In this document: positions 9,854 to 18,298 of the stretch, piece after piece
Numbering within the stretch: position 1 is the stretch's first letter
Layout: each line of letters starts with the position of its first letter
DNA from: Bartonella bilalgolemi
Lineage (GTDB): Bacteria; Pseudomonadota; Alphaproteobacteria; Rhizobiales; Rhizobiaceae
Direction of reading: 5' to 3'
DNA length: 64,000 bases
NCBI RefSeq assembly: GCF_023500045.1
Contig: NZ_JAMCOF010000001.1
Location: forward strand, 61,226-125,225
Notes under the pieces: model-generated
What the model saw: the letters and a program-made list of their open reading frames with translations, nothing else
Databases searched by the model: none
What the model was told of the DNA's origin: nothing
Made by a program: the position numbers and the translations under genes

Positions 9854-10627
9854 ATGGCTGATTTTAAAAATTTACGTTCGGCGTCTGTTTCTCATGCCGA
9901 TGCATCAATTGATCAAGGGTTGCGCAGTTACATGCTGGGCGTCTATAACACGATGGCCATTGGTTTGCTTATTACAGCTGTTGCCGCTTACGCAATTGCG
10001 TCATTGGCTACAACAACAAATATGAGTCAAGCTGCAGCTCAAATTAATGGAAGTGTTTATTTAACATCATTTGGTGTGACGTTTTATATGTCACCGTTTT
10101 CTTATGTTATTATGTTTGCACCGCTTGTAGCCGTATTATTTCTCAGTTTTAAAATTAATACACTTAGTACTGGTGTTGCACGAAGCCTCTTTTTTGGCTA
10201 CGCTACTCTTGTAGGACTCTCGCTATCGTCGATTATTCTGCGTTATACACCAGAAAGTATTGTACAGACATTTGTTATTACTTCTGCTGCTTTTGGTTCT
10301 TTATCACTATACGGTTATACTACAAAACGTGATCTCACAGCTGTAGGATCATTTTTGTTTATGGGTTTAGTTGGTTTAATGCTTGCTGTGGTTGTGAACA
10401 TTTTTCTTGAGTCAAGCGCCTTGCAATTTGCGATCTCTGTAATTGGTGTTCTCGTTTTTGCTGGTTTAACGGCTTACAATACACAAAACATAAAGTTGAT
10501 GTATTATGAAGGAGATGGATATGATACTCGTGGCCGTAAAATTATCATGGGTGCGTTGAATCTGTATCTTGATTTCATTAATATGTTTGTTTTTTTGTTG
10601 CAATTTCTTGGTTCAAACCGCGATTAA
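9854..10627 (+). CDS. Bax inhibitor-1 / YccA family membrane protein
   Basis: This 257 aa protein has seven hydrophobic segments and the BI-1/YccA (UPF0005) pattern. The N-terminal phrase DQGLRSYMLGVYNTMAIGLL and the C-terminal ALNLYLDFINMFVFLLQFLG are characteristic. Bacterial members are inner-membrane proteins; some work as pH-sensitive calcium leaks or associate with FtsH. No specific function can be read here. The ATG at 9854 follows a weak AAAGGAC ribosome site. The gene stands alone and is followed by a strong terminator. Confidence 0.85.
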   Translation: MADFKNLRSASVSHADASIDQGLRSYMLGVYNTMAIGLLITAVAAYAIASLATTTNMSQAAAQINGSVYLTSFGVTFYMSPFSYVIMFAPLVAVLFLSFKINTLSTGVARSLFFGYATLVGLSLSSIILRYTPESIVQTFVITSAAFGSLSLYGYTTKRDLTAVGSFLFMGLVGLMLAVVVNIFLESSALQFAISVIGVLVFAGLTAYNTQNIKLMYYEGDGYDTRGRKIIMGALNLYLDFINMFVFLLQFLGSNRD

Positions 10628-10647
10628 TAAAAATTATAATTTAATCT

Positions 10648-10685
10648 AAAAGCCTTGTTTTCTTGGGAAAGCAAGGCTTTTTGTC
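10648..10685 (+). terminator. rho-independent terminator after the BI-1 gene
   Basis: A perfect 10-bp stem pairs AAAAGCCTTG (10648-10657) with CAAGGCTTTT (10672-10681) around a 14-base loop, and the 3' arm runs into a T-rich stretch. It lies 20 bases after the BI-1 stop. Confidence 0.85.
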
Positions 10686-10761
10686 TTTAATACTAAATGC
10701 TGTTTTTAAGCATACTAACACGACTAAATACTAGAAAATAAAATTTTATTGGCTTTTTACA

Positions 10762-11595
10762 TTGATCCAGAAAAAATTTCATAACTCTTTATTAAGAACA
10801 ACTTATAATCACTCTGGTTATCATAAAAATGTAATCAATCGTAATGATAACTACGATCTTACTGTAGCCTCTTATAATATTCATAAATGTGTTGGTGTTG
10901 ATAAAATTTTTAATCCAACTCGTATTGTGCGTGTTATCACTGAATTACAAACAGACATTCTTGCTCTTCAAGAAGCCGATAGGCGTTTTGGAGAACGCAC
11001 GGGTTTGATTGATCTTCAACTCTTAAAAGCTGAAACAGGGTTAATTCCAGTACCTCTAAAGACTATGTCACCGAATGGCCATGGTTGGCACGGCAATGCT
11101 CTTTTTTTGCGCCAAGGACGTATACATAATATCTCACAAATTACTTTACCTGGTTTTGAACCCCGCGGTGCTATAATTGTAGAATTAAAAATGAAATCAG
11201 GTTTTATTCGTGTTATAGCAGCTCACTTTGGTTTGTTCCGCCATTCTCGTAATAAGCAAGTAAAAATGCTTCTTGCGCTTCTTAAAAAATATTCTGTTAT
11301 GCCTACACTTATCATTGGTGACTTAAATGAATGGCGTAAAGGTAAAGGCTCATCATTGAATTTTTTTTCCCCTTACTTTGATATCACATTTGGTAGCGTA
11401 CCAAGCTTTCCTTCTCTCTTTCCTTTTTTAGCTCTTGATAGAATTTTTGCTTTTCCTCATCAATTAGTAATAAATGTTGAAAGCCATTATTCACCACTCG
11501 CGCGTATTGCCTCTGATCACTTACCCATCAAAGCATATCTTAACCTTTCAAAAGCAATGGCTACTCTTAAACATAAAATAAATGAAACAAATTAA
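10762..11595 (+). CDS. endonuclease/exonuclease/phosphatase (EEP) family protein
   Basis: This is a metal-dependent phosphodiesterase fold protein. EEP motifs are visible: VASYNIHKCVG (Asn ligand), LALQEAD (Glu ligand), IIGDLNEW (catalytic Asp/Asn) and the C-terminal SDHLPI (catalytic Asp-His). The substrate could be DNA, a phospholipid or another phosphodiester. The frame opens with a TTG at 10762 and about 30 poorly conserved residues come before the domain. The true start is therefore uncertain and no strong ribosome site is present. The stop codon overlaps the polA stop on the other strand by four bases. Confidence 0.75.
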   Translation: MIQKKFHNSLLRTTYNHSGYHKNVINRNDNYDLTVASYNIHKCVGVDKIFNPTRIVRVITELQTDILALQEADRRFGERTGLIDLQLLKAETGLIPVPLKTMSPNGHGWHGNALFLRQGRIHNISQITLPGFEPRGAIIVELKMKSGFIRVIAAHFGLFRHSRNKQVKMLLALLKKYSVMPTLIIGDLNEWRKGKGSSLNFFSPYFDITFGSVPSFPSLFPFLALDRIFAFPHQLVINVESHYSPLARIASDHLPIKAYLNLSKAMATLKHKINETN

Positions 11596-14498
11596 TGTGC
11601 TTCATCCCAATTTTGAGCCGCTATAACTTTCACTTCAAGCGGTACAGATAAAGATAGTGCCGGCATTGTAGCATTTTCCATAACTTTTCTAACGAGAATC
11701 GCAGTTTTTGTACTTTCGGATTTGGGTACTTCGAAAATGAGTTCATCATGTACTTGCAATAACATTTTAGCCGATAATTTTTCTTTTTCTAAAGCATTTT
11801 CTATTTGAATCATAGCACGACGAATAATGTCTGCTGCTGATCCTTGGATTGATGCATTGATAGCAGCTCGCTCATTAAAGGCACGAATTTGTGGATTAAC
11901 TGCTTTTATTTCAGGATAGTGGATACGACGTCCAAAAATGGTCTCTACATAACCATGATGACGTGCAAATATTTTTATTTTTTCCATATAATCCTCTATT
12001 CCCGGAAATCTTTCAAAATATAGCTGAATATAATGGCTAGCTTCCTTGCGCGAAATTCCTAATTGATTTGCTAATCCAAAGGGCGAAATGCCATAAATAA
12101 TACCAAAATTAATAGCTTTCGCACGCCGACGTATCTCTGAGGACATTCCTTCAACCGCAACTCCAAACATTTGCGATGCAGTCATAGCATGAATATCCTG
12201 ACCTTGTGCAAATGCTTCTTTTAATGCCGTTATATCAGCAACATGTGCAAGGATACGTAATTCAATCTGACTATAATCAGCTGATAATAATAAATGTCCT
12301 TTTGGAGCAATAAAAGCTGTTCGGATTTTTCGTCCCTCAGCAGTTCGTACTGGAATATTCTGCAGATTAGGTTCTGATGATGACAATCGTCCTGTCGATG
12401 TCGTTGCTAGAGAATAATTTGTATGAACACGACCAGTTTTGGGCAAAATATAAGAAGGTAAAGCATCTGTATAGGTAGATTTTAGTTTTGTAAGTTGACG
12501 CCAATCAACAATTTTTCTTGGTAAAATATGGCCTTCAGCAGCTAACTCTTCTAAAGTTTGCGCCGATGTTGACCATTGGCCACTTTTCGTCTTAGCACCG
12601 CCAGGTAAGCCTATTTTACCAAAAAGGATATCTCCTAGTTGCTTTGGTGAAGCAATATTAAACTTTTCACCAACGAGCTGATAAATTTCCTCCTCTAAAT
12701 TTAAAGCAGCCTGTGCCAACTCTCCTGAAAGGCGTGATAAAATCTGTCGATCAACAAGAATTCCACGTTCTTCCATTCTTGCGAGAATTTCTATTAATGG
12801 ACGATCAAGACGTTCATAAATTTTTGTCATCTTTTGTGCAACAAGCTGTGGTTTTAATACTTGCCATAAACGAAGTGTTATATCAGCATCTTCTGCTGCA
12901 TACAGAGTTGCCTGTTTCAAATCTATTTGTGCAAAAGAGTTTATTTTTCTTCCATTATAAGTCAAATCTTTATAAGTGATTGGCTTATGTTCAAGCCAAC
13001 GTTCAGATAAAATATCCATACCATGTGTTGAAATTCCAGCCTCTAAAGCATAAGATAAAAGCATTGTATCGTCAAAAGAATGCATTACAATATCGTATTG
13101 TTTCATCACTAACCAATCATATTTTATATTTTGGCCAATTTTTAATACGGCTTGGTTTTCCAATATAGGTTTTAAAAGTGCTAAAGCTTTTTGTGTCTCA
13201 ATTTGTGGAACAATACGCCCACCTCCCAAAAGATCATTCTCTCCTGCAACATGTTCAAGTGGAATATAGGCTGCTTTTCCAGGCTGTAAGGCCAATGAAA
13301 AACCAACAAGTTTTGCTTGCATAGGATCGAGAGAAGTTGTTTCTGTATCAAAAGCAAAATAACCTTGTTCTTTTGCTTCTAACAGCCATTCTTTTAGAGT
13401 TTCCTCATCAAGAATAGTCTTATAGGCATCTCTTGCAATTTTTTGAGTGAGAACTTGATCTTTGCGTTTTTGTGCTAAAATCTGTGGGGAATTCTCAGAA
13501 AAATCGTGAAATAAGGCTGTATCATCTTCCTTGGCACTCAAATCAGCCTCGAACGTAGTTTTTTTCCACTCAATATCTATCTCTAACGCATCAATAACCG
13601 CAGCATTACATGATGTCTCTTTTGCTACACGACGTGTTAGTGCTGTAAACTCCATAGCTTTCAAAAAGGCGATCAAACGCGGACCGTTTTGTGGTTCCAA
13701 AATAAAATGATCTAAGTTTTTATCTATAGGAACATCTGTTTTAAGTTTAACTAGTTCACGAGAAATTTTTGCTTGCTCACTATAAGCTTGGATATTTTCA
13801 CGTCGCTTTATTTGCTTAATTTCTGTCACACGTTGCAGTAAAAGATCAAGAGAACCAAATTGATCTAATAATTGTGCTGCAATTTTTGGACCAATACCTG
13901 GTATACCTGGTATATTATCTGTTGGATCTCCAGTTAAAGCCTGCAAATCAATCATTTTTTCAGGAATTACACCCCATTTCTCTATGACTTCAGAGACACC
14001 TATATGCTTATCTTTCATGCTGTCATATAAAGACACATGCATGTTTACTAATTGCATCAAATCTTTATCAGAAGAAATAATAGTTGTTTTTGCTCCAACC
14101 TGTGTTGCTAATTGCGCATAGGTGGCAATTAAATCATCTGCTTCAAATCCTTCTTTTTCGAGACAAGGTAAATTAAAAGCTTCTGTTGCTTGTCGGATTA
14201 GTGCAAACTGAGGAATAAGATCCTCTGGAGGTGCTGCTCTATTGGCTTTATATTGAGGATAAATTTGCTTACGAAAAGTGTTAGATGAATAATCAAAAAT
14301 GATAGCAATATGGGTTGGGACAATACCAATAGCGGTATTACGAGCATCACAGAGTAATTTCCATAGCATATTACAAAAACCAGCCACGGCTCCTACAGGA
14401 AGCCCATCCTTTTTGCGTTTTAAAGGTGGTAGAGCATGATAAGCACGAAAAATATAGCCTGATCCATCAACTAAAAAAAGGTGATCACTTTCTTTCAT
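11592..14498 (-). CDS. polA: DNA polymerase I
   Basis: Pol I fills gaps and removes RNA primers during replication and repair. The 968 aa protein has all three domains. The 5' nuclease comes first (FLVDGSGYIFRAYHAL, then EADDLIATYA). An active-looking 3'-5' exonuclease follows, with FAFDTETTSLDP near residue 385. The A-family polymerase completes it, with motif A DYSQIELRILAHV, motif B RRAKAINFGIIYG and motif C LQVHDELIFEV. Retention of the DTET motif contrasts with bacteria that have lost proofreading in Pol I. It is convergent with the EEP gene, and stop codons overlap. Confidence 0.97.
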   Translation of the reverse strand: MKESDHLFLVDGSGYIFRAYHALPPLKRKKDGLPVGAVAGFCNMLWKLLCDARNTAIGIVPTHIAIIFDYSSNTFRKQIYPQYKANRAAPPEDLIPQFALIRQATEAFNLPCLEKEGFEADDLIATYAQLATQVGAKTTIISSDKDLMQLVNMHVSLYDSMKDKHIGVSEVIEKWGVIPEKMIDLQALTGDPTDNIPGIPGIGPKIAAQLLDQFGSLDLLLQRVTEIKQIKRRENIQAYSEQAKISRELVKLKTDVPIDKNLDHFILEPQNGPRLIAFLKAMEFTALTRRVAKETSCNAAVIDALEIDIEWKKTTFEADLSAKEDDTALFHDFSENSPQILAQKRKDQVLTQKIARDAYKTILDEETLKEWLLEAKEQGYFAFDTETTSLDPMQAKLVGFSLALQPGKAAYIPLEHVAGENDLLGGGRIVPQIETQKALALLKPILENQAVLKIGQNIKYDWLVMKQYDIVMHSFDDTMLLSYALEAGISTHGMDILSERWLEHKPITYKDLTYNGRKINSFAQIDLKQATLYAAEDADITLRLWQVLKPQLVAQKMTKIYERLDRPLIEILARMEERGILVDRQILSRLSGELAQAALNLEEEIYQLVGEKFNIASPKQLGDILFGKIGLPGGAKTKSGQWSTSAQTLEELAAEGHILPRKIVDWRQLTKLKSTYTDALPSYILPKTGRVHTNYSLATTSTGRLSSSEPNLQNIPVRTAEGRKIRTAFIAPKGHLLLSADYSQIELRILAHVADITALKEAFAQGQDIHAMTASQMFGVAVEGMSSEIRRRAKAINFGIIYGISPFGLANQLGISRKEASHYIQLYFERFPGIEDYMEKIKIFARHHGYVETIFGRRIHYPEIKAVNPQIRAFNERAAINASIQGSAADIIRRAMIQIENALEKEKLSAKMLLQVHDELIFEVPKSESTKTAILVRKVMENATMPALSLSVPLEVKVIAAQNWDEAH

Positions 14499-14671
14499 AA
14501 CGATTTTATCTCTCCTTTTTCATACAAAGAAAATATACTTTTATGTTTTTGTTGATCCTATTTTAAAATTTGCTGGTTTTGCCTCTAAAAAGCCATTTTT
14601 TATTGTCATAGGTTTAGAATATCGTTGCGTTTTATGTTCAGTACCTAGAGCTTTTCTTTGCTGTTACAGGA

Positions 14672-14677
14672 TATAAT
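14672..14677 (+). promoter_or_regulatory. -10 box of the candidate small RNA
   Basis: A perfect TATAAT lies at 14672-14677 in a gene-free segment. No clear -35 is seen 16-18 bases upstream (the region reads GAGCTTTTC), so the promoter is plausible rather than proven. It would start transcription near 14684. Confidence 0.35.
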
Positions 14678-14683
14678 AGCTTT

Positions 14684-14769
14684 GTTTTGTTCCTCCTATG
14701 ATAGCTGGGGTACAATGTAGCGATGAGGTCGTTGTGGTGTTCCCCTCCCCACAACGGCCGTATTTTTTT
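14684..14769 (+). ncRNA. candidate trans-acting small RNA between polA and dnaQ
   Basis: Between the minus-strand genes polA and dnaQ lies a plus-strand unit of about 86 bases. It has a TATAAT box upstream, a GC-rich stretch unlike its AT-rich surroundings, and a strong intrinsic terminator at the end. No protein is encoded on the plus strand. Two pyrimidine-rich, single-stranded-looking stretches, TTCCTCCT (about 14690-14697) and CCCCTCC in the terminator loop, could pair with Shine-Dalgarno sequences. That recalls alphaproteobacterial sRNA families with anti-SD loops such as ar14/CuckooRNA, but I cannot establish family membership. Confidence 0.5.
14727..14769 (+). terminator. intrinsic terminator, plus strand
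   Basis: An 11-bp stem pairs GGTCGTTGTGG (14727-14737) with CCACAACGGCC (14749-14759), including one G-U pair only when read on the plus strand (a C-A mismatch on the minus strand). The loop is 11 bases. The stem is followed by G, TA and seven Ts. Direction is therefore plus, although both flanking protein genes are on the minus strand. Confidence 0.75.
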
Positions 14770-14807
14770 GAGAAATTTTTTGACAAAAACGCAGAACAGT
14801 TTTTGTT

Positions 14808-15515
14808 TTAAATGATTTCGAAGCGATTCCACAAAGCCTTATCACCTATCTTTTTAATTAAATTAGCATGCATATTTTTTTCCTGTTTACTTAATCTTTG
14901 AGGTAAAGCTTGAGAGCGAATTTTGACTGTATGAAAAGCATTCTTGCTATCTTGAACACTCATAACATCAAAACTTTCATAATTATCAAAACTAAATATA
15001 CCTTGTTTTCCACCAATTAACTCAATATATACATCAGCGAGAATTTCTGCATCAAGTAGAGCCCCATGGAGTACACGATGACTATTATCAATTCCAAAAC
15101 GTTTACATAAAACATCGAGGGAATTAGGTCCCATAGGAAATCTACGCCGTGCTATAGCTAATGTATCAATGACATTATCACTACTGACAAGAGGTTTATT
15201 AATTCGTTCTAATTCTGCGTTAAGAAAACCGATATCAAAATTTGCATTATGAGCAACGATTGTTGCATTATCAATAAAATCCAAAAGCGCATCAACGATA
15301 TCATCAAATTTTTTTTCATCTTTTAAGCGTTCATTAGTTAATCCATGAATAGCGATAACTTCATCAGGAATGACAACTCCTTGTGGATTTAAATAAACAT
15401 GAAATCGGCGTCCTGTAAGATAACGGTTGATCATTTCTATACAACCGATTTCAATTATGCGATCACTTTCTTTATTTAATCCTGTTGTTTCAGTGTCAAA
15501 AATAATCTCACGCAT
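14808..15515 (-). CDS. dnaQ: DNA polymerase III epsilon subunit (proofreading exonuclease)
   Basis: Epsilon supplies 3'-5' proofreading to the replicative polymerase. The DEDDh motifs are visible: Exo I IIFDTETTGL at residues 4-13, Exo II VAHNANFDIGFL and Exo III HGALLDAEILADVY. I take the ATG at 15515, which has a GAGAG ribosome site and gives 235 aa. An upstream in-frame ATG at 15539 would overlap coaE and add eight residues. It follows coaE directly, the usual Rhizobiales order. The secB gene that often sits beside dnaQ in relatives is not in this window. Confidence 0.93.
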   Translation of the reverse strand: MREIIFDTETTGLNKESDRIIEIGCIEMINRYLTGRRFHVYLNPQGVVIPDEVIAIHGLTNERLKDEKKFDDIVDALLDFIDNATIVAHNANFDIGFLNAELERINKPLVSSDNVIDTLAIARRRFPMGPNSLDVLCKRFGIDNSHRVLHGALLDAEILADVYIELIGGKQGIFSFDNYESFDVMSVQDSKNAFHTVKIRSQALPQRLSKQEKNMHANLIKKIGDKALWNRFEII

Positions 15516-15519
15516 TGCT

Positions 15520-16122
15520 TTAGCTCTCTTTAGAAGCATCTTTTAATAGACTTTTTATCACCTGTAAAACTTGTTGACGAGTATCTTCTAAATCTTTCCC
15601 CGTATTAATAACAAAGTCAGCGTATTTTCGTTTTTGTTTATCAGATACTTGTCTAGTATTGATAATTGAAAATTTTTCTTCGTTCATATTTGGGCGATTC
15701 ATTGCACGTGCCTTTTGTATTTCTGGTGGAGAAGATACAACAACTATACTATCAACACGGTTTTCACTCTTTGTTTCAAAAAGAAGAGGAATATCAAGAA
15801 CAACTAATTTTTTTTTTTGTCGACGTGCTATATTAATAAATTCCTTTTCTTTTTTTTGTACCAAAGGATGAATTATTTTTTCTAAAATCTTTAATTTTTC
15901 ACTGTTATTGACTAAAATCTCAGAGAGTTTTATACGATTAACCACGCCGTTTTCAATAACACCAGGAAAAGTGCGTTCTATAAGAGACACCGTTGGTTCA
16001 CTGTTATAAAGTTGGTGTACAGCTTCATCTGCACTGAAAACAGGAATACCTGCTTGTTTAAAAAAATCAGCCGCTGTTGATTTTCCCATTGCTATTGATC
16101 CAGTTAATCCTATAATTTTCAT
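15520..16122 (-). CDS. coaE: dephospho-CoA kinase
   Basis: CoaE performs the last step of coenzyme A synthesis, phosphorylating the ribose 3'-OH of dephospho-CoA. The 200 aa protein has the P-loop GLTGSIAMGKST (about 5-16), the HPLV motif (about 87-90) and the DIPLLFE motif (about 110-116), all typical. Its ATG overlaps the terminal TGA of the decayed aroE upstream (ATGA), a fossil of earlier translational coupling. Confidence 0.95.
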   Translation of the reverse strand: MKIIGLTGSIAMGKSTAADFFKQAGIPVFSADEAVHQLYNSEPTVSLIERTFPGVIENGVVNRIKLSEILVNNSEKLKILEKIIHPLVQKKEKEFINIARRQKKKLVVLDIPLLFETKSENRVDSIVVVSSPPEIQKARAMNRPNMNEEKFSIINTRQVSDKQKRKYADFVINTGKDLEDTRQQVLQVIKSLLKDASKES

Positions 16123-16883
16123 AATTTATCTTCACACATGTTTTCTAAAATCGCTTTCCTCAATTTCTTTGTTATCAATGGTTTCATTCCAAACTATCGT
16201 ATCAGTAACAACTTAATGTAAGAGCATTCTAAATCCATCGACTATTTTTATTTACTTGTTGTAAAGGATGTTATTAATAGAGTATGAACAATACCTGTTA
16301 CCAATATTATTGGATAAGTTTTATAAAAATCACAATTTTTTTTCATTTTCACAAATGCTTGGCATAGTCTATATACTTCCCAAAATACTAACCAAATCCT
16401 CTGCATGTTGTTTTACACTACTAAGTAAAAAATTTGTTCAATTTTATGTTTTTTAAGAGTTACAGAATAGCATTTGCAACCACTACCTGTACTAAAAACG
16501 AAAGCTGTTTCTCCAACCCATTTAGGAAGAAACCGTAAGTATCATAATTTGTGGTGTAAAGTCTTTTTCTTAAAACTATATTGTATTAACAACACTGGCA
16601 ATTACAGCTATCTGATCTTTATTAAGTTATTAAATTGAAAGCATTCTACTTATATAGTAAAGTAATATTACTTTCATAATAGTTTCTTCTTTTTATAGAT
16701 AACAAGGGAATCTTTGAATTTTCCAAAGATTATCTTTTTTCCAATATATTCACTTATCAAATAGTATTGCTTGAGCCAAAAACTTTGAGATTTTAGTGAT
16801 TTTGAATGATAAATTAAATAATCAACAGTAAAAACACTTAGATACATTTCCTTTTTATAATTTATTACCAAATTAGGCATCAA
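16119..16883 (-). pseudogene. aroE: decayed shikimate dehydrogenase gene
   Basis: Between maf and coaE, where relatives carry aroE, all three minus-strand frames hold AroE pieces in the correct order. They are an N-terminal HSKSLKSQSFWLKQYY (about 16808-16760), VVNTI (about 16593-16579), YTTNYDTYGF (about 16558-16525), a degraded nucleotide-binding motif TAFVFSTGSG (about 16508-16479) with KHKIEQIF after it, and an intact-looking C-terminus FGMKPLITKKLRKAILEN ending at TGA 16119. At least three frame changes and several stops separate them. The normal GAGGAAR Rossmann motif is destroyed. The start still overlaps the maf stop and the end overlaps the coaE start, so the operon skeleton survives. 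Confidence 0.82.
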
Positions 16884-17469
16884 TAATTCCTAAATGGCGT
16901 AGTTTTGTTAATAAAGGTAGTAAAGGTAAACCAACAATAGTAAAAAAATCTCCTTCAATTTTTTCAAAAAGGCGGATTCCTTCTCCTTCAATCTGATAGA
17001 TTCCTGTACTTCTTAAAACATCTATTCCTACAAGTGCTAAATAACTTTCAATAAATTTTAGTGAAAGAGAACGTACTGTCATGTAAGCACTAAAAACATC
17101 GGACCAAATTTCTTCACCATTTTGAACTAAAGCAATAGCACTATGAAGAGTATGTTTTTTTCCTGATAAAATAAGTAAACGTTGATGTGCTTCCTTATCG
17201 TTTTTTACTTTATGAAGAATTTTACCTTCAAAATCAAAGATTTGATCACAACCAATTACTAATGCATTGGGAAAACGATCAGAAACATTTTTCGCTTTCA
17301 TATTTGCAAGAAAACAACTGAGTTTTTCAGGATTCTTTATTTTTGTTGTTTTTTCTATTTCTCTTTCGTCAAAAGAAGCTCCTTCAACAGAAAATTTTAA
17401 ACCAGCTTTTTTTAATAGTTGGGCGCGATAAGGACTAAGAGATGCTAATATTAATGTTTTTTTTATCAT
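16873..17469 (-). CDS. maf: Maf-family nucleotide pyrophosphatase
   Basis: Maf proteins hydrolyse non-canonical or modified nucleoside triphosphates and have been linked to septum control. The family signature ILASLSPYRAQLL at the N-terminus, SFDERE, and the ALVIGCDQIF motif with its catalytic Asp are all present. The chosen ATG at 17469 gives 198 aa, the normal length, with its start inside the end of ppsR (35-base overlap). The frame is open further upstream to 17580, but that part is out-of-frame ppsR sequence. Whether it prefers dTTP/UTP or m7GTP is not decided here. Confidence 0.88.
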   Translation of the reverse strand: MIKKTLILASLSPYRAQLLKKAGLKFSVEGASFDEREIEKTTKIKNPEKLSCFLANMKAKNVSDRFPNALVIGCDQIFDFEGKILHKVKNDKEAHQRLLILSGKKHTLHSAIALVQNGEEIWSDVFSAYMTVRSLSLKFIESYLALVGIDVLRSTGIYQIEGEGIRLFEKIEGDFFTIVGLPLLPLLTKLRHLGIIDA

Positions 17470-18298
17470 TTTTTTCTTTTTTTCCTTCGCGAAATTGTGA
17501 TAAAAGTCCAAGAACAGCTGCGGCTGTCTCTTCAATGGAACGCCTTGTAACATCAATAATAGGCCAACAAAAACGTTCACAAATACGTTTTGTATAAATA
17601 AGTTCTTCTGCTATACTAATACGATTAGTATAACTCTCTATAAAAAAATCATCTCCTAAATCTCTATTTTCACGAATATGTGAAATTCTTTCAGCTGAAG
17701 CAATAAAACCAACAATTAAAGAATTACTTGCTTCAAAAATGGTTTTGGGTAAATCAATTCCTTGAATAAGAGGAATATTAGCAGTTTTTATTCCACGATT
17801 TGCTAAATAAATACTTGTTGGTGTTTTAGAAGTCCTTGAAATACCTATAAGAATTACATCCGCATCTAATAAACTATTAGGAGATTGTCCATCATCATGC
17901 TCTATTGTAAAATCTAAAGCTTTAATACGACGAAAATAATCTGCATTAAGTTCATGTTGTGCACTCACACGTAAATTTTTAGGTGTTCCAATATAAGATT
18001 GAAAGACGTTAAAAATAGGATATAATATATCAACACAAGGAATAGATATTTTTGCGCAAGTCTCATCAATCAACTGTTTAATTTCTTTATTTATAATCGT
18101 GTAAAGAACAATCCCTGGTTCTTTTTTTATCTCATTAATAACTCGCTGCAACTGCATTTTACTGCGAATCATCGGATAAACATGTTCTATAGCTTGCCTT
18201 ATCTTATACTGCGATGCTACAGCTCTTCCAGCAGAAATTAGTGTCTCTCCCGTTGCATCAGAAATCATATGCAAATGGAAAAATTTTTTTTCACCCAC
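17435..18298 (-). CDS. ppsR: pyruvate, phosphate dikinase/PEP synthase regulatory protein (DUF299)
   Basis: DUF299 proteins are bifunctional ADP-dependent kinases and Pi-dependent phosphorylases that switch PPDK or PEP synthase off and on. The 287 aa protein begins with the family hallmark FHLHMISDATGETL and carries the P-loop-like LIGISRTSKTPTS (about residues 150-162). In alphaproteobacteria this gene commonly lies beside oriC and hemE; here hemE is absent and an AT-rich gap follows. Which partner enzyme it controls is not shown in this window. Confidence 0.88.
   Translation of the reverse strand: MGEKKFFHLHMISDATGETLISAGRAVASQYKIRQAIEHVYPMIRSKMQLQRVINEIKKEPGIVLYTIINKEIKQLIDETCAKISIPCVDILYPIFNVFQSYIGTPKNLRVSAQHELNADYFRRIKALDFTIEHDDGQSPNSLLDADVILIGISRTSKTPTSIYLANRGIKTANIPLIQGIDLPKTIFEASNSLIVGFIASAERISHIRENRDLGDDFFIESYTNRISIAEELIYTKRICERFCWPIIDVTRRSIEETAAAVLGLLSQFREGKKEKNDKKNINISIS

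Noticed and set aside
14638..14832. 64-codon minus-strand frame between dnaQ and polA
   Set aside because: It crosses the plus-strand hairpin and terminator, overlaps dnaQ, and has no protein-like pattern. The sequence is better explained as a small RNA gene.
16268..16456. 62-codon plus-strand frame
   Set aside because: It is antisense to the aroE remnant and shows no features of a protein.
16674..16883. 69-codon open frame after maf on the minus strand
   Set aside because: It is the first segment of the decayed aroE (FWLKQYY region), cut off by a frameshift, not an independent gene.
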